From positions 18,835,685 through 18,899,684 of the forward strand of contig OX457044.1 in assembly GCA_949752735.1 (NCBI GenBank): DNA of 64,000 bases. The letters run 5' to 3'. Made by a program: the position numbers and the translations under genes. Source of the stretch: Lumbricus terrestris. Its lineage: Eukaryota > Annelida > Clitellata > Crassiclitellata > Lumbricidae. Below the pieces are notes generated by a model. The model did no database searches. It was not told the origin of the DNA and saw only the letters and a program-made list of their open reading frames with translations. Of this stretch, positions 52,401-58,246 are shown in pieces; position 1 is the stretch's first letter; each line of letters starts with the position of its first letter.

Positions 52401-55400
52401 TTGCGCACAGGATCTCAGGGCGGTCGGATGTATTGCGGCGGTTGGTAGTTTTAGGCTCGATCAAGTTGGTGAAGCATGGCCAGGATAAGCGCCTGCTTGC
52501 ACTAGTTGCGCATACACGGATTTTGTTGTCGATTCATTCTCTCTCGACATGGAGTCGATTTAATAAAAGAGTTTGTTTGTTGCGAGAAATATATCAGCGT
52601 TGTTGCGAGTTTTGCCTTCGCTTTCGCATTGGATCTACTCCTGGATTAATCGGTCAAGGCCTCTCTTCGCCCTGTCACACGGAGTGATTTATCGTGGGCT
52701 TCGAATCGTCAGCGCTCTGCTCTCGTTCTTCGAAATTGTGTTGCGAAGCGGTTGTTCGTATACTTGCCTAAGGGCGTCTTTCTCAAACGGCTTGGATACA
52801 TAGCCGAAATTGTTGTTCATTGCGAGAAATCAGCGTCGGATTTAGCTGATCTTTTCGGGCGTTTCAAACTCGACGCCTTTCTGTGTGTTTCGTCGTCTTC
52901 GTCGCTGTTCTTCGCACACGATCGGCTTTGTCCCTTGTCTTCGGACATAAGGTACGCTTTATTGGGGAATTAATACGATCGGTTATTTAGATATTTTGGG
53001 CTGAACTGAAATTGGCTGTGGGACTTGAGAGTTAATCGGGATTTAATTTAGGTATACTCCGGTTGATAGGTGTTTGCATTGAATTGTTGCATTTGATTTT
53101 CATTGAATGTCTTTACAAAGGATAGGAACTGATAATTAAACTTACTGACTTTTATGTTTGATTGCTTTGAACATAATTGATGTCAATTGAAGATTCAATT
53201 GATTGTGAATAATAAGAAATATTAATTAAACTTCTGACTTTGATTATTGATGGCTTTGAATGTAACGGATGTGGATTGAATGCTTGATTTGTTAATAAGA
53301 ATAACTACTTCGTTCACTGCTAGCGATATTGATTGTGAGCTATAAAGATAGGAGTCATTTCTATAGCGCTATGGAGGAGTCTAGGCCAGTCACTCCTGCT
53401 CAGCCTTCTAGGCCCCCTTCTTCTATGGAGATATTGCTCGAAGCAATTCAGACTAATGCTAAGTCTACTCATGAGGCGATGTCTTTTATGCAGTCGTCCA
53501 TTCATACTAATGCTAAGTCTATTCATGATGCTATGACTTCTATACAGTCGTCTTTGCAACTGAATGCCAGAGAGACGCAAGAGGCGATTGCCACGGTGGA
53601 GTTTAATGTCCTGGCCGTGCAATCAAATGTTGGCGATGCTATTTCCTCAGTGCAATCAAATGTAAGAGAGGAGATCTCGGCTGTAAGAGATAACGTCAGG
53701 GAAGCGCTGACGGAAGTTGTGTCACGATTGGAAAGGCTAGAGGCATCGCCGGTACCCAAGCCTGCTGTGGATTTGAACCCTGGTTACCTCACCGCTATTA
53801 CCACTGCGGACGCGCCATACCACTCGACCATCGGCCTGGAAGAAACTTTGGGTGCTAGGCCCAAAGATTTCACGCAACCTGGTATATTGCGAAGAAGTGA
53901 TAGATTGGCTAGTAGGCCGCCAATTTCATATAGGGAGTCCGGCAGTCGAAATAACTGGCCGCCTTTCCATCGTTGGGATTCGAACCCGGAAGTCACCTCA
54001 TCCTGTCCTCCCTCTATCTCTAGAGCTCGTCCACAGCAGCACGCGGCCATATCGAGCGAGGATCCGGAAGTGGCGACTCCGGGGAGGCCGGTAGGGGCGG
54101 GCGTTACATAACAAAGAAACATGAATCCGCAACTTGATTGAAAAAACTGAGCCATTCCGCACCATTTGGTTTTCTTTGTCATCAAATGTAATTGTTCTGT
54201 TCACTTTCTTGTGTCCTGATGGCTCAGCTGGTGAGATTGGCTTTCCTGGTGTCCGAATGTTTATCAGAGCACGGCAGAAAGAGAATGGAGATCGCGGTCC
54301 AGCGGCTCGACGGCAAAACCTAGACACACGAAAAACACCGTTAGCGACAAGCACATCTAATATTATTGTGTGGAGTCTTCCATACAAATGCGTGCTTTTT
54401 CTGTGGATGGCCCGGAAGTATGGAATAGCCCCTCTTTTGAGCTGCACCTGTTCCCTATGTCACTTTCTGACACATTCTGTAAGCACTTGAAACTGTTTTT
54501 TGCTGCACATGCTGGAGTTGGGAGCACCTCTGAGTAGTTTCCTTGAAGAGGTGCTATATAAATACTTGAGTGAATGAACATATTAAAATGCATGGAAAAT
54601 TAATCACTCTCGTTGTTAAAGAGCTAACTATGACCAAACAGGAAAATGAGAGCAAGGCACAGTAAACAAAGACACATAACAAGAGATAAGTTTAAACTGT
54701 AAATACAGCTATCGGTAATATGAGTTATGCAACTACAGACAAGTTCAGATGCAATTCAACGCAGTATGGTTTACCAGTTGAGGTTGTCAACTATCTGCCA
54801 CTATCAGCAGGGCTGTTTTTAAGGAATGTTTAGAACTGCACAACCCCCTCTTTCCCTTCCCATCCTCCATGGTAAATTACTTCCAATCGGATGACAATTA
54901 CCTTTTTTGCTAGTTTTAACTGCACAGAACTTATGACAGAAGTGCTTCTACAGCTGCACAAATCCATTTAGAACTGCACATTTTGTGTACAACTGCACGT
55001 TAAAAAAAGCCCTGACTATCAGCCTAAAACTGCCATTACTCTTGAGAATTAAAACAAGCAACCGTCAAAGGCAGAACTTCAATGCCTTTTAGCAGTTTCT
55101 GTTTCTGTAATAATATATGGTGCAGAAGTAAACCTATACATTTGGTGTATATACCACGCTCCATCATATTTACGCAGTTCATACAAAAGATTGTTAAAGC
55201 CGAGGTGCGCAAGATCATGCAGCAAGCATTGGATCAGAAATTCTATTTCTCTTGACATATTTTCAGACCATGGGCGGAGTTTGGTTTCCGTTCTTGGAGG
55301 GGCTAAAGCCTTCTTGGGGGGCTAAGCCCGAAAAAAGATGCCATTTACACGGTTAAAAAATGAATCTGGGTCTTCTTGGGGGGGCTTAGCCCCCCTAGCC

Positions 55401-56713
55401 CCTGATAAACTCCACCCATGTTTCAGACTGGATAACACCCAGATGGTCATTGGTCAAGCAAGTTATGCTTGAAATGAAGGATGGTGCAAGGAGGTAGACC
55501 AAGAATAGAATGGATGTAGGGCGGCAGGAATTGGGACAGGATAGATGCCTACCAGCTGAGCCAAGTAGCACATGACAGAAGCCAGTGGAGCTTTTAGAGA
55601 AACAAGAGGCTGCCACCAAATGATTGGTAAGACCACGATCAAAAACAAGAAGAAAGAAGTATATCTGCAACTGAGTCTTGTAACGTAATGTAATTAGTAA
55701 TATAGTGCCGCTCATAGCCATTCAGTAGCGTTCCCCAGTGCAAGAAAAATAGGTTTTAAGAAGAGACTTAACTGCATGATGTCAATGCCATAAAAGAGCA
55801 ATTCCCAAAACGCACCTATATCCCCTATCCGATTTTTTACCGTACCTATACAGTCGGTTGGTGTTCTCAGTAAAACCTTCCCCGTCATACTTTGCACCAC
55901 GGACATCCTCAAAAACCTTTGCCTTGTGCAACTTCTGAAGAAGCTGGACGGTCTGCAACCTTCAAATAAAACCAATTCGTCACAGGCAAGATCTGCGTAG
56001 CACACGGCTCACAACAACACAGGAAAATCTATTGCACAACCAAAACAGTTAATGGAAAATACTAAATATCAAGAGTGAATTTCACACGACAAAAACTAAG
56101 GCCAATGTAAACAATTCCACACAATACCATGCACAATGAACATCTTCAAAGACCTTGCATTGTGCAACATCTTTAAAAGTTGGGCACTATGCAATCTTAA
56201 ACTGCAATCAATTTCTTTCAAGCATCACCCAAAAAACATGGACGCTAAGGCAAATGGCAGATATAAATAGTCTTCAATTCATTTCAAACTAACGACCACA
56301 GTATGATTGCAATTCGTACGAACAGATAATCACATGCCATTACAGAAGTCGAATCAACTGTCTGGCAGCCATGCAAGGCGTCCATCACATCATCATGCCT
56401 ATTTTACCAAAGCCATCTATCGAATGGACGGTTGAGTCGTTCTTTGGGAGGGTAGAGGGAAGCAAACCAGCGTTTGTGCAGTCCTCATGCCAGATTATCA
56501 CTAATACCCTAAATCCTCCCAATAATCTAATTCTTCACTGTTAATTTCTACGCACCTTGTGACTGACAGACCGAAGTTTGGATTTCGCTTTAGGTAGCGC
56601 AGAAGGAAGTTGACAGCATCAGAAGCAGTGAAGCTGTCGTCATAGTACTTCAGCTGTCGCCAATGACGACCGACCTCCATTCCATGCTCAAATGACTCCA
56701 CAATGCCAGTCCA
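31227..56713 (-). CDS. DEPDC1: DEPDC1-like protein (DEP domain plus RhoGAP-like domain), 15 exons found, first exon missing
   Basis: Minus-strand exons in transcript order: 56556-56713, 55846-55959, 54163-54319 (or 54148), 42921-43681, 41744-41874, 40466-40513, 39706-39817, 39387-39433, 39004-39273, 38315-38464, 37253-37521, 36996-37041, 34875-35041, 33250-33420, 31227-31406. All join in phase to 926 codons plus stop; vertebrate DEPDC1 is about 811 residues. The first two exons form the DEP domain (DSFTASDAVNFLLRYLKRNP, then FGLSVTR/LQTVQLLQKL, ending NRLYRF as in DEPDC1). WLHSAMRCLM, P-G-F-E-K-D-V-F and F-M-V-D-H-H-E match the RhoGAP-like half. The C-terminus MLKKPIQRLKSMRF resembles the known DEPDC1 end. 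Between them lie long disordered stretches. In vertebrates DEPDC1 is a nuclear, mitosis-linked protein whose GAP-like domain is thought inactive. The N-terminal exon was not located. An LTR retrotransposon fills the third listed intron. Confidence 0.88.
31600..31910 (-). pseudogene. LINE ORF2 C-terminal fragment in a DEPDC1 intron
   Basis: Minus-strand frame with S-W-I-G-H-F-V-R-G-D, V-I-K-G-R-M-E-G-K-K-T-R and R-P-R-T-M-L-P-D-W-M. This matches the well-known 'RWIGHVLR...I.G.I.GKR.RGRPR..W.D' tail of LINE reverse transcriptases. It is short and truncated. Confidence 0.75.
32735..32870 (-). mobile_element. SINE/LINE tail fragment
   Basis: Reverse-oriented tail beginning with (attc)n and 'atttatatagcgccccttca', then 'actcagaggctctccca', shared with many tails in the window. 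Confidence 0.65.
33250..33420 (-). CDS. DEPDC1: DEPDC1-like exon, end of RhoGAP-like region
   Basis: 171 bp, phase 0 at both ends. Acceptor tgttttttag, donor tcaaag|gtaaga. Encodes D-E-F-L-L-D-V-L-A-F-M-V-D-H-H-E-D-V, matching the known L-V-S-F-L-M-D-H-H-Q-E-I. Confidence 0.92.
33597..33815 (+). mobile_element. tRNA-headed SINE, family A, copy 3
   Basis: The most complete copy. A-box-like 'gtggtgtagtggtggcg', B-box-like 'gaggttcaaatcc', body 'gaccttgggcaagtccttca' and 'gcaattgctcagcgctttgg', tail 'gaagaggcgctataacaagt' followed by (caaa)n. Confidence 0.85.
33840..34235 (+). pseudogene. LINE ORF2 3' end (CR1/L2-like)
   Basis: Frameshifted remains with D-V-L-S-W-L-P-G-A-Q-S-I-S-H-R-I and, in another frame, V-V-G-P-F-I-W-N-D-L-P-S-K-L-N-S. 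It ends 'gggagcgctttgctt...actatataaat'. Confidence 0.78.
34875..35041 (-). CDS. DEPDC1: DEPDC1-like exon, RhoGAP-like region
   Basis: 167 bp. Acceptor tgtgaacag, donor cagatg|gtgagt. Encodes F-I-G-V-L-Q-M-F-S-L-L-L-P-V-A-T-R-R, matching the L-Q-L-C-C-L-L-L-P-P-x-N-R-R segment of DEPDC1. Confidence 0.9.
35335..35510 (+). mobile_element. LINE 3' end fragment
   Basis: Ends 'gggagcgcctctaaatag...gaaggggcgccatataaat' with a short gaca/gata tail, like the other CR1/L2-type tails here. Confidence 0.65.
35667..36130. other. Unassigned open stretch in a DEPDC1 intron
   Basis: Both strands stay open through about 35822-36006. Minus-strand reading includes E-V-N-S-F-V-I-G-N-I-Y-E-T; plus-strand reading includes V-E-R-L-K-K-N-D-S-E-A-L-S-R-R. 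I recognise neither, and neither fits the DEPDC1 phase chain. Another minus-strand open stretch lies at 36480-36718. Confidence 0.3.
36996..37041 (-). CDS. DEPDC1: DEPDC1-like small exon
   Basis: 46 bp. Acceptor aaatgcttgcag, donor actg|gtaggt. Encodes K-N-G-K-E-R-P-L-D-K-F-I-T-E-T and supplies the single base needed to join the next exon in frame. Confidence 0.7.
37253..37521 (-). CDS. DEPDC1: DEPDC1-like exon, disordered insert
   Basis: 269 bp. Acceptor tctctgctcag, donor cgtaag|gttggt. Contains a His-rich H-N-H-G-C-H-H stretch and K-R-R-Q-W-D-R-S-R-S. Ends in phase 0. Confidence 0.78.
38315..38464 (-). CDS. DEPDC1: DEPDC1-like exon, disordered insert
   Basis: 150 bp. Acceptor gtttgcag, donor gaag|gttagc. 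Encodes Y-I-E-S-S-G-S-S-L-S-Y-L-H-S-M-P and a basic R-R-S-K-K-M-P stretch. Confidence 0.82.
39004..39273 (-). CDS. DEPDC1: DEPDC1-like exon, disordered insert
   Basis: 270 bp. Acceptor tttttttag, donor ccag|gtagac. Pro/Ser/Arg-rich, no domain. It corresponds in position to the long variable insert known inside the GAP-like half of DEPDC1. Confidence 0.8.
39387..39433 (-). CDS. DEPDC1: DEPDC1-like small exon
   Basis: 47 bp. Acceptor cactttacag, donor aaata|gtaagt. Encodes I-N-G-C-N-I-W-F-D-I-C-I-L-P-N. Support comes from good splice sites and the exact phase fit between its neighbours. Confidence 0.72.
39498..39547 (-). repeat. Partial duplication of a DEPDC1 exon
   Basis: 50 bp matching 39704-39753 at 49 of 50 positions, offset by 206 bp. 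It includes the 3' end of the exon at 39706-39817 and the adjoining bases, with a GT (gttact) at the donor position. It lies in the following intron. Confidence 0.9.
39706..39817 (-). CDS. DEPDC1: DEPDC1-like exon, RhoGAP-like region
   Basis: 112 bp. Acceptor ttttccag, donor cagaag|gtcact. Encodes P-G-F-E-K-D-V-F-Q-A-V-I-N-Y-F then E-P-I-F-R, paralleling the known V-G-F-E-R-D-V-F...D-Y-F. Its 3' part is duplicated in the next intron at 39498-39547. Confidence 0.88.
40466..40513 (-). CDS. DEPDC1: DEPDC1-like exon, start of conserved RhoGAP-like region
   Basis: 48 bp. Acceptor ttgtcttctag, donor cact|gtaagt. Encodes S-F-P-A-W-L-H-S-A-M-R-C-L-M-H, matching the L-P-H-W-V-L-S-A-M-K-C-L-A segment known in DEPDC1. 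Confidence 0.88.
40570..40870 (-). mobile_element. tRNA-like SINE, family C, copy 2
   Basis: On the minus strand 'gtaatggttagcatgctgg' resembles an A box, and a B-box-like 'tgttcagatcca' follows. The left part resembles 30565-30620. Too degenerate for a tRNA gene. Confidence 0.62.
40970..41133. mobile_element. Foldback MITE, terminus GG[G/T]CATTCCAGGT
   Basis: Left 'gggcattccaggtaaaatcc' pairs with the complement of right 'gatttgacctggaatgaccc'. No coding capacity. Superfamily not determined. Confidence 0.72.
41410..41592 (+). mobile_element. LINE 3' end fragment (CR1/L2-like)
   Basis: Nearly parallel to 54345-54590: 'gagctgcgcctgttcccta', 'ctctctgacacattct', 'gggagcacctctgagtagtt' and 'gaagaggcgctatataaata', ending in gaat-type repeats. 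Confidence 0.75.
41744..41874 (-). CDS. DEPDC1: DEPDC1-like exon
   Basis: 131 bp. Acceptor tcttttctag, donor caaa|gtacgt. Encodes LCIVLDVDDLNEFYVPAPGD and an acidic Cys-containing tail. It joins the preceding exon through a split AG|G codon. Confidence 0.85.
42403..42666. mobile_element. hAT-like MITE, terminus CAGTGG[T/C]GTAG, in a DEPDC1 intron
   Basis: A 264-bp element with termini CAGTGGTGTAGTCAAGG and the complement of CAGTGGCGTAGCCCAG. Perfect target duplication TATAGCAC (42395-42402 and 42667-42674). The interior resembles 3775-4027 in the opposite orientation. Confidence 0.92.
42921..43681 (-). CDS. DEPDC1: DEPDC1-like large exon: disordered region
   Basis: 761 bp, 253 codons plus two bases. 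Acceptor gatgtttcag. The donor is the non-canonical but well-formed atcag|gcaagc (GC-AG intron). The product is rich in Q, S, R and P with no domain recognised, ending S-F-A-R-L-I-S-E-D-D-L-K-Q-R-C-F. The open frame is unbroken over the whole exon. Confidence 0.85.
44075..44235 (+). mobile_element. LINE 3' end fragment
   Basis: Conceptual T-W-N-G-L-P-V-T-L then H-S-T-Q-F-R-R-N-L-K-T-A-I-F, followed by 'gggagcacttctgagtag' and 'gagaggtgctatat'. A standard CR1/L2-like 3' end. Confidence 0.7.
44325..46713 (+). repeat. 5' LTR with start of gag
   Basis: 2,389 bp, from tgtagcgacg to gggcgttaca. A TATA-like taataaaag is at 44972-44980. An AATAAA at 45167-45172 is followed by GT-rich sequence, a plausible end of R. 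If so, U5 is about 1.5 kb and holds the first 246 codons of gag (45976-46713), ending on a codon boundary. Confidence 0.95.
45976..49104 (+). CDS. gag: Retrotransposon Gag polyprotein (capsid plus three CCHC zinc knuckles)
   Basis: 1,042 residues from the first ATG; an open frame extends 14 codons further upstream without ATG. Residues about 15-125 are helical and repetitive (I-Q-T-N-A-K-S, I-H-T-N-A-K-S, V-Q-S-N-V), a likely coiled coil. A long Pro/Arg/Asp-rich part follows. Residues about 625-770 resemble the Ty3/gypsy-type capsid (F-S-G-K-T-D-V-E-T-F-L then W-T-A-L-V-Q-R-L-R-E-R-Y-G). A charged coiled coil sits near 815-845. Three C-x2-C-x4-H-x4-C knuckles begin at Cys877, Cys909 and Cys998. 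Gag assembles particles and packages element RNA; here polymerase would have to come from another element. Codons 1-246 lie in the LTR and codons 247-252 or so read through the predicted primer-binding site. The frame ends without any fused pol. Confidence 0.9.
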   Translation: MEESRPVTPAQPSRPPSSMEILLEAIQTNAKSTHEAMSFMQSSIHTNAKSIHDAMTSIQSSLQLNARETQEAIATVEFNVLAVQSNVGDAISSVQSNVREEISAVRDNVREALTEVVSRLERLEASPVPKPAVDLNPGYLTAITTADAPYHSTIGLEETLGARPKDFTQPGILRRSDRLASRPPISYRESGSRNNWPPFHRWDSNPEVTSSCPPSISRARPQQHAAISSEDPEVATPGRPVGAGVTIGPSQWGQISSRDFGDDRLEEETDYARTGEMAISFERRKEREFADIVDIMSDDGSVDIEISKIMESRPKTVKIIDNRMHAARQPEFRNFEVNKPIANKLSWEGGDKVNPVPLASSSLPLVEYPRPDPQWRIQASLAKVDQQRVEMAPSRVDFTQPASVMPTYQSMPDCVLDGRATSTMVGRDYARPDLPPGPAAMATVDWMQPYARPDHSNMPWRYAPTYTPSAFYGSSDNRVWVDPPRCLDPLRPSDAVFPRWPTVVESARMSSCLGAQNFGFSRDAELPRCQAVIKSTPLDRNETTGDDKATSAVGETRARTSTNASVGPIKVVPTTTVATQTTGDWELPSISSKGTVKETEPTASATAKEGEVKQSSTSPPKPTQFLKLGSFSGKTDVETFLRKFSVCARNNRWTDEERLNQLVVSLVEPATHLLSESNADSLDTWTALVQRLRERYGNAEQQALFQTQLSTRKQKVDEDMGVLVDDIRRLSTRAYPGSSTAHSEAIAVRAFLDALRDRTLALKIREREPKSLDEAYKVAMRLDGYQKAEAGGHEQQDRRHGRVNAIKEQEEESKVKDLERRMEQMRRQVERLEKERQSVSAPQYRDNNRGPWRGQNGSTRNEWSNNNGSYGRGTPRCFLCHRLGHLSSACRLRPYVETETEAGPSARRCFECSATDHIARLCPLRQQQQAPPSDNLGQPVGDNHDNPSVGRVFAVRSAPAPSRDQRNGQNQERRSRMSPSSTRRRDGDRNLQNEERRCFYCDDPSHLLRECPLRNGSSDDHHWRSLGETTGSRPPENFTSAG
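46716..46733 (+). promoter_or_regulatory. Candidate primer-binding site inside gag
   Basis: TGGTCCCAGCCAGTGGGG, two bases after the LTR end. It begins with TGG, as expected for pairing to a tRNA 3' CCA end. The donor tRNA was not identified. It lies in frame within gag. Confidence 0.55.
49105..51660 (+). other. Internal non-coding region of the LTR element
   Basis: About 2.6 kb downstream of gag, rich in AT and taggcct motifs, without long open frames on either strand. It occupies the place where pol would lie. It may carry packaging or regulatory sequence, or be captured host DNA. Confidence 0.8.
51661..51719 (+). promoter_or_regulatory. Hairpin and purine-rich tract before the 3' LTR
   Basis: A perfect 12-bp inverted repeat (atttcaggatcc / ggatcctgaaat, about 51659-51701) with a loop of about 16 nt. 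It is followed by cagggagggccgagaatag, a weak polypurine-tract candidate, ending at the LTR. Confidence 0.6.
51720..54108 (+). repeat. 3' LTR with truncated gag copy
   Basis: Second copy of the LTR, apparently identical to the first. It repeats the gag start (ATG at 53371). The frame runs 246 codons to the LTR end and stops at a TAA (54109-54111) contributed by the host junction. This is a duplicate of the 5' coding part, not an independent gene. Confidence 0.95.
54163..54319 (-). CDS. DEPDC1: DEPDC1-like exon: linker after DEP
   Basis: Acceptor tgtgtctag at the right edge. Encodes F-C-R-R-A-A-G-P-R-S-P then K-V-N-R-T-I-T-F-D-D-K-E-N-Q-M. The donor is ambiguous: atg|gtgcgg gives 54163, ggctca|gttttt gives 54148; both keep phase 0. 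The LTR element ends at 54108, only 40-55 bp beyond. Confidence 0.75.
54345..54590 (+). mobile_element. LINE 3' end fragment (CR1/L2-like)
   Basis: Conceptual A-F-S-V-D-G-P-E-V-W-N-S, then 'gagctgcacctgttcccta', 'gggagcacctctgagtagtt' and 'gaagaggtgctatataaata' with a gaat tail. It lies just upstream (transcript sense) of the acceptor of DEPDC1 exon 54163-54319. Confidence 0.78.
54808..55014. mobile_element. hAT-like MITE, terminus CAGGGCT, copy 2
   Basis: A 207-bp element, reverse orientation of 17622-17832. Perfect target duplication ACTATCAG (54800-54807 and 55015-55022). Same internal 'gaactgcaca' repeats. Confidence 0.92.
55269..55420. mobile_element. hAT-like MITE, terminus CATGGG[C/T]GGAG, copy 2
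   Basis: A 152-bp element with termini CATGGGCGGAGTTTGG and the complement of CATGGGTGGAGTTTATC. Perfect target duplication TTTCAGAC (55261-55268 and 55421-55428). Confidence 0.9.
55846..55959 (-). CDS. DEPDC1: DEPDC1-like exon: DEP domain, second half
   Basis: 114 bp. Encodes (R)LQTVQLLQKLHKAKVFED and later NTNRLY. Acceptor tttgaag, donor tatag|gtacgg. The frame agrees with both neighbours. Confidence 0.92.
56556..56713 (-). CDS. DEPDC1: DEPDC1-like exon: DEP domain, first half
   Basis: 158 bp. Acceptor ttctgctgcag and donor acaag|gtgcgt. Encodes W-T-G-I-V-E-S-F, basic G-R-H-W-R-Q-L-K, then D-S-F-T-A-S-D-A-V and N-F-G-L-S-V-T. It starts in phase 0, so the missing upstream exon must end at a codon boundary. 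Confidence 0.92.
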
Positions 56714-57625
56714 CTGCAGCAGAACACACAATGCAGTCTTGAAGTATACTATCATCTCTGAAAGGTTATTATATATTATATTGCATATTTTTGTTCATTC
56801 AAGAAAATTAAGTTCACAGATCGCAACTTATTACACGAAGTAGGAAATGAAAAGTGGATTTAAAGTTATCTGTTTCTGCAAAAATTCTATGCTGAGAGTC
56901 TGGGATTATTATTACTGGAACAATAAATAGCCTGGCATACAGCTGGCATAGTTGCTAGCTAGTGCAAGCCTCTCTGAAACATCTGTTCGTCCACTGTGTG
57001 GCACCGACTGTCTTCACCTCTTTGTCCTTTGTGTTCGGCGTGCCTTGGGTCAAAGCTTGGCATTTGTTGTTATAGGTTCTTTCAAATGACAAGCTCATGT
57101 CTGGGTTTTCCCCTCATCCTCTCGTTCTCTCAAGACGTTATTTTTTCGCCCAGCGCTCCTGTGCTGAAAGCACTTCTGAATACTCTTCCATCTCTTCAGA
57201 AGGCTATATACCAAAATAGGTGTACTCTAATGAATGTGGTTAAGAATGCTGCATGAGAGCCCATAGCTTTACCCGGCCAGTAAATGTAATTGTATATCCC
57301 AATGACAACCTTCATTTTTGACTCAACGCTTTAACGACATGCTGTGCACATCGATTCGCCAGTCACTTTTTGTTAATTAATGGGTTAGAGACCTCATCAT
57401 CTTTACAAATTGTGCTGAGAAATGTAGGCAATTTATACCTCTGCTTTACACCATTACTTACATTAGATTTTGTAATGAATTGAAATCCCGAAGAGGAAGG
57501 GCAACTGGTAGGCAACAAGATAAGGCGGTGATGATCATTGAATTCTGGTTTCTCTGACTTAGCTGGTTTAATTAAATTTCGATCTTGCTTCTCTAATGTT
57601 CTGCAACTTTAACTACAGTTTCGGT
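56714..57625. other. DEPDC1 upstream intron or flank; no exon located
   Basis: The missing N-terminal DEPDC1 exon should lie to the right of 56713 on the minus strand. I searched by eye for a G-P-Y-[KR]-A-T-like end with a donor and did not find it. A possible LINE remnant is at 56990-57190. Confidence 0.4.
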
Positions 57626-57634
57626 TAATAATTA

Positions 57635-58237
57635 CGAAGTGACTAGGGGACCGCCAGGCGGCCCTCGTATTTCAATTACTAGCGGACCGCCAGTTACGTG
57701 TAACCTGTCACATGACCCGAGTCACGAGTCTTCATTCTTGAATAATGGCGCCAGTTACCGATTGCTTGTTTTATGTCGGACAAAAGTGTTCTTGTTTTTT
57801 CTTGTTTTAATGACAGAGTAAGTAACCAATCTTCATTTACATGATAGGGTTAGGGTTAGGGATAGGGTAGGGTTAGTCACAAGAACTTTTTCTTCAAAAA
57901 TCGAACTTAAAATTGCATAATAATCTTCTTTATGGGATGGTCGCCACTCGCGCATTCAGCATGAGACGGCCGCCTGCTAACCAATCTTCATTTACATGAT
58001 ATGGTTAGGGTTAGGGATAGGGTAGGGTTAGTCATAAGAACATTTTCTTCAAAAATCGAACTTCAAATTACATAATAATATTCGTTTAGCCGTCTCATTC
58101 TGAATCCGCCACTCGCGGATTCAGCATGAGACGGCCGCCTGGACTCGTGACTCGGGTCATGTGACAGGTTACACGTGACTGGCGGTCCGCTAGTCATGGA
58201 AATTCGAGGGCCGCCTGGCGGTCCCCTAGTCACAGCC
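57635..58237. mobile_element. Foldback element with 9-bp target duplication (Mutator-like?) carrying TTAGGG-type repeats
   Basis: A 603-bp element between direct repeats TAATAATTA (57626-57634 and 58238-58246). Its arms of about 90 bp are inverted: 'gtgactaggggaccgccagg' at the left and its complement at the right. Inside, a segment of about 100 bp (57823 onward and 57978 onward) is directly duplicated, and each copy has 'gggttagggttagggatagg'. The phrase 'attcagcatgagacggccgc' also occurs twice. Nine-base duplications with long arms are typical of Mutator-like elements. No transposase frame. Confidence 0.82.
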
Positions 58238-58246
58238 TAATAATTA

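Larger units (their letters stand above)
44325..54108 (+). mobile_element. Gag-only, non-autonomous LTR retrotransposon, 9.8 kb
   Basis: Two direct 2,389-bp LTRs (44325-46713 and 51720-54108; offset exactly 7,395) bound by TG...CA enclose 5,006 bp. The only long open frame is gag, which begins in the 5' LTR and ends at 49104. The 2.6 kb after gag has no frame above about 80 codons and no protease, RT, RNase H or integrase motif. Wherever I compared the LTRs, including every open frame in them, they are identical, so insertion was very recent. A predicted primer-binding site starts 2 bp after the 5' LTR and a purine-rich stretch precedes the 3' LTR. Target duplication is unclear: ATAA occurs on both sides if the ends are taken as GTGTAG...GTTAC. 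It lies in a DEPDC1 intron in the opposite orientation to that gene. Confidence 0.93.

Noticed and set aside
53371..54111. Separate 246-codon gene in the 3' LTR
   Set aside because: Exact duplicate of the gag 5' part in the other LTR; it stops at a TAA made by the insertion junction.
57842..58033. True telomere or chromosome end
   Set aside because: Only short, imperfect TTAGGG blocks inside a foldback element, with unique genes on both sides.
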